From positions 1 to 7,196 of the forward strand of contig JAJYOH010000305.1 of NCBI GenBank assembly GCA_021796315.1: DNA of 7,196 bases. The letters are read 5' to 3'. The stretch's first letter is position 1, and each line of letters begins with the position of its first letter. Below, piece after piece: positions 6,384-7,196 of this stretch. The translations under genes and the position numbers were made by a program. The notes under the pieces were generated by a model. It saw only the letters and a list, made by a program, of their open reading frames with translations. It did not search any database and was not told the origin of the DNA. The DNA is from Chloroflexota bacterium. Lineage in GTDB: Bacteria; Chloroflexota; Anaerolineae; Anaerolineales; Villigracilaceae.

Positions 6384-7127
6384 TTACGGTATGCTCAATT
6401 GCTGTCCAACGCTCAATGCTGCGTTCACTGAAAGATTATTTGCTTGCCCAATCGCTTCTGGATATACGTCACCGTAATAACAGGCAATGCTGTAAAGAGT
6501 CTCAGAGGCGGAATTCACAGTATATGTATCAGGATGCGTGTGCAAAGCGGCCACGCCAGGGAATGTGCCGGTTTGAGGAATCGTCAATGTCAGACCGGGC
6601 ATAAAGATGCTGCCGTCGCTTATATTGTTAAGCGCAAGCAAATCAGGAGGATTAAGATTGAAGCGGCGGGCGATGCAGTATGGGAATTCACCTTGTTGCA
6701 GTGTATAAGTGGCCGGGCGTCCGGATGGTACCACAATCGTAAGCGGCACTGCTGCCGTGGTCGCGCCGGGGACAACCGTGATCGGCGCGGGAGTGGTAAC
6801 TACCAGCGGAATACCGGGCGTACCCAGGGTGGGGGTGAGCGGCGCCGCGGTCAGTGGCGCACTGCTGGTTCCAGTCAGGGCTGCAGCATCGGGCGTCCCC
6901 GGAGTTGTGGCTGTACCGCTTTCAGCGGCCATCGCAGTCTGTGTACCCAGGTCAGCTACAACTTGCATGGGGTCCTGGCCGGACGGAAAAGGCGACACAA
7001 ACAAGCCGGTCGGGATTAAAGTCGGGGTTTCCAACGGCGTCTGAGAATATTGTTGCGTGCAGGCCGATACTAGAATGGCCCCAAGCAAGATAAGACTGGC
7101 CAGTCTCACGCTCATTTTCTTTTTCAT
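6384..7127 (-). CDS. LysM-domain lipoprotein
   Basis: This 247-residue protein is predicted to be exported and lipid-anchored. A basic start (MKKKMSVR) and hydrophobic core (LASLILLGAILV, 9-20) lead to the lipobox VSAC with the acylated Cys23. Residues 28-138 form a Thr/Pro/Ala-rich linker with repeated TP and PT pairs, likely an extended spacer. Two LysM domains follow: about 140-184 (YTLQQGEFPYCIARRF, then LALNNI and LTLTIP) and about 202-247 (YTVNSASETLYSIACYYG, then IGQANNL and QQLSIP). LysM binds N-acetylglucosamine polymers such as peptidoglycan, so the protein probably tethers to the cell wall or an outer layer. Both domains carry a Cys (151 and 216) close to the same place. No enzymatic domain is present. 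The start is supported by AGGAG 5 bases before the ATG. The gene has its own promoter and terminator. Confidence 0.9.
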   Translation of the reverse strand: MKKKMSVRLASLILLGAILVSACTQQYSQTPLETPTLIPTGLFVSPFPSGQDPMQVVADLGTQTAMAAESGTATTPGTPDAAALTGTSSAPLTAAPLTPTLGTPGIPLVVTTPAPITVVPGATTAAVPLTIVVPSGRPATYTLQQGEFPYCIARRFNLNPPDLLALNNISDGSIFMPGLTLTIPQTGTFPGVAALHTHPDTYTVNSASETLYSIACYYGDVYPEAIGQANNLSVNAALSVGQQLSIP

Positions 7128-7145
7128 AACGTCTCCTCTTGATAT

Positions 7146-7162
7146 CCATCAAAAATTGATGG
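7146..7162. promoter_or_regulatory. Palindrome overlapping the LysM gene promoter, possible operator
   Basis: CCATCAA, a 3-base AAA centre and TTGATGG form a perfect inverted repeat with 7-base arms. Its right arm covers four bases of the -10 box and the repeat spans the expected transcription start. That is the usual place for a repressor site, although a 5' mRNA hairpin is equally possible. The regulator cannot be named. Confidence 0.45.
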
Positions 7163-7187
7163 TAGCATATCCCGTTTAACGCGTCAA
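7159..7187 (-). promoter_or_regulatory. Sigma-70-type promoter of the LysM lipoprotein gene
   Basis: On the minus strand TTGACG (complement of 7182-7187) is followed after exactly 17 bases by TACCAT (complement of 7159-7164). A TGC directly before the second box forms an extended -10 element. The predicted start of transcription lies about 25 bases before the ribosome site, giving a short leader. Confidence 0.65.
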
Positions 7188-7196
7188 GCCGCGCGA

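Noticed and set aside
6444..7044. Overlapping plus-strand frames opposite the LysM lipoprotein gene
   Set aside because: They are antisense to a gene with signal peptide, lipobox, two domains, promoter and terminator. Their Gly/Val/Arg-rich translations simply mirror the Thr/Pro/Ala linker.

Overview
The window looks like chromosomal DNA of an anaerobic or facultative member of the Chloroflexota, most likely Anaerolineae. Three things suggest this: a long single-chain NifJ pyruvate:ferredoxin oxidoreductase coupled to a dihydroorotate-dehydrogenase-like gene, a Thr/Pro-rich LysM lipoprotein of the style common in that class, and G/C-rich palindromic repeats resembling ones I recall from those genomes. 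The assignment is inference; there is no rRNA or marker gene here. All intact genes lie on the minus strand, so the window reads biologically from right to left.

Layout from left to right. Positions 1-71 hold the broken end of what appears to be a second copy of the dihydroorotate-dehydrogenase-like gene, on the plus strand. It is followed at about 87-319 by a frameshifted N-terminal remnant of an IS5-type transposase. A symmetrical hairpin with A and T tracts (325-356) terminates transcription from the right and could also work from the left. Then come the intact dihydroorotate-dehydrogenase-like gene (377-1378) and, 2 bases upstream of it in the transcript, nifJ (1381-4983). nifJ carries a 66-bp self-complementary repeat read in frame as about 22 extra residues. 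The 218-bp gap 4984-5201 holds the nifJ leader, an 18-bp inverted repeat that may be an operator, and a 33-bp perfect palindrome.

The right part is a second minus-strand cluster: a LysM lipoprotein with its own promoter, overlapping palindrome and terminator; then a Nudix hydrolase of ADP-ribose pyrophosphatase type; then a DUF4160 gene broken by an internal deletion; then an intact DUF2442 gene. A 22-bp palindrome sits between the lipoprotein terminator and the Nudix start.

How the genes work together: NifJ interconverts pyruvate and acetyl-CoA with reduced ferredoxin, and the adjacent flavin-type protein is translationally coupled to it, so it may serve the same redox pathway rather than pyrimidine synthesis. 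The Nudix enzyme probably clears ADP-ribose. DUF4160 and DUF2442 form a commonly paired two-gene module that is half broken here. No CRISPR array, phage genes, tRNA or rRNA were seen. The most unusual features are the in-frame repeat inside nifJ, the second dehydrogenase-like fragment at the left edge, and the deleted DUF4160.
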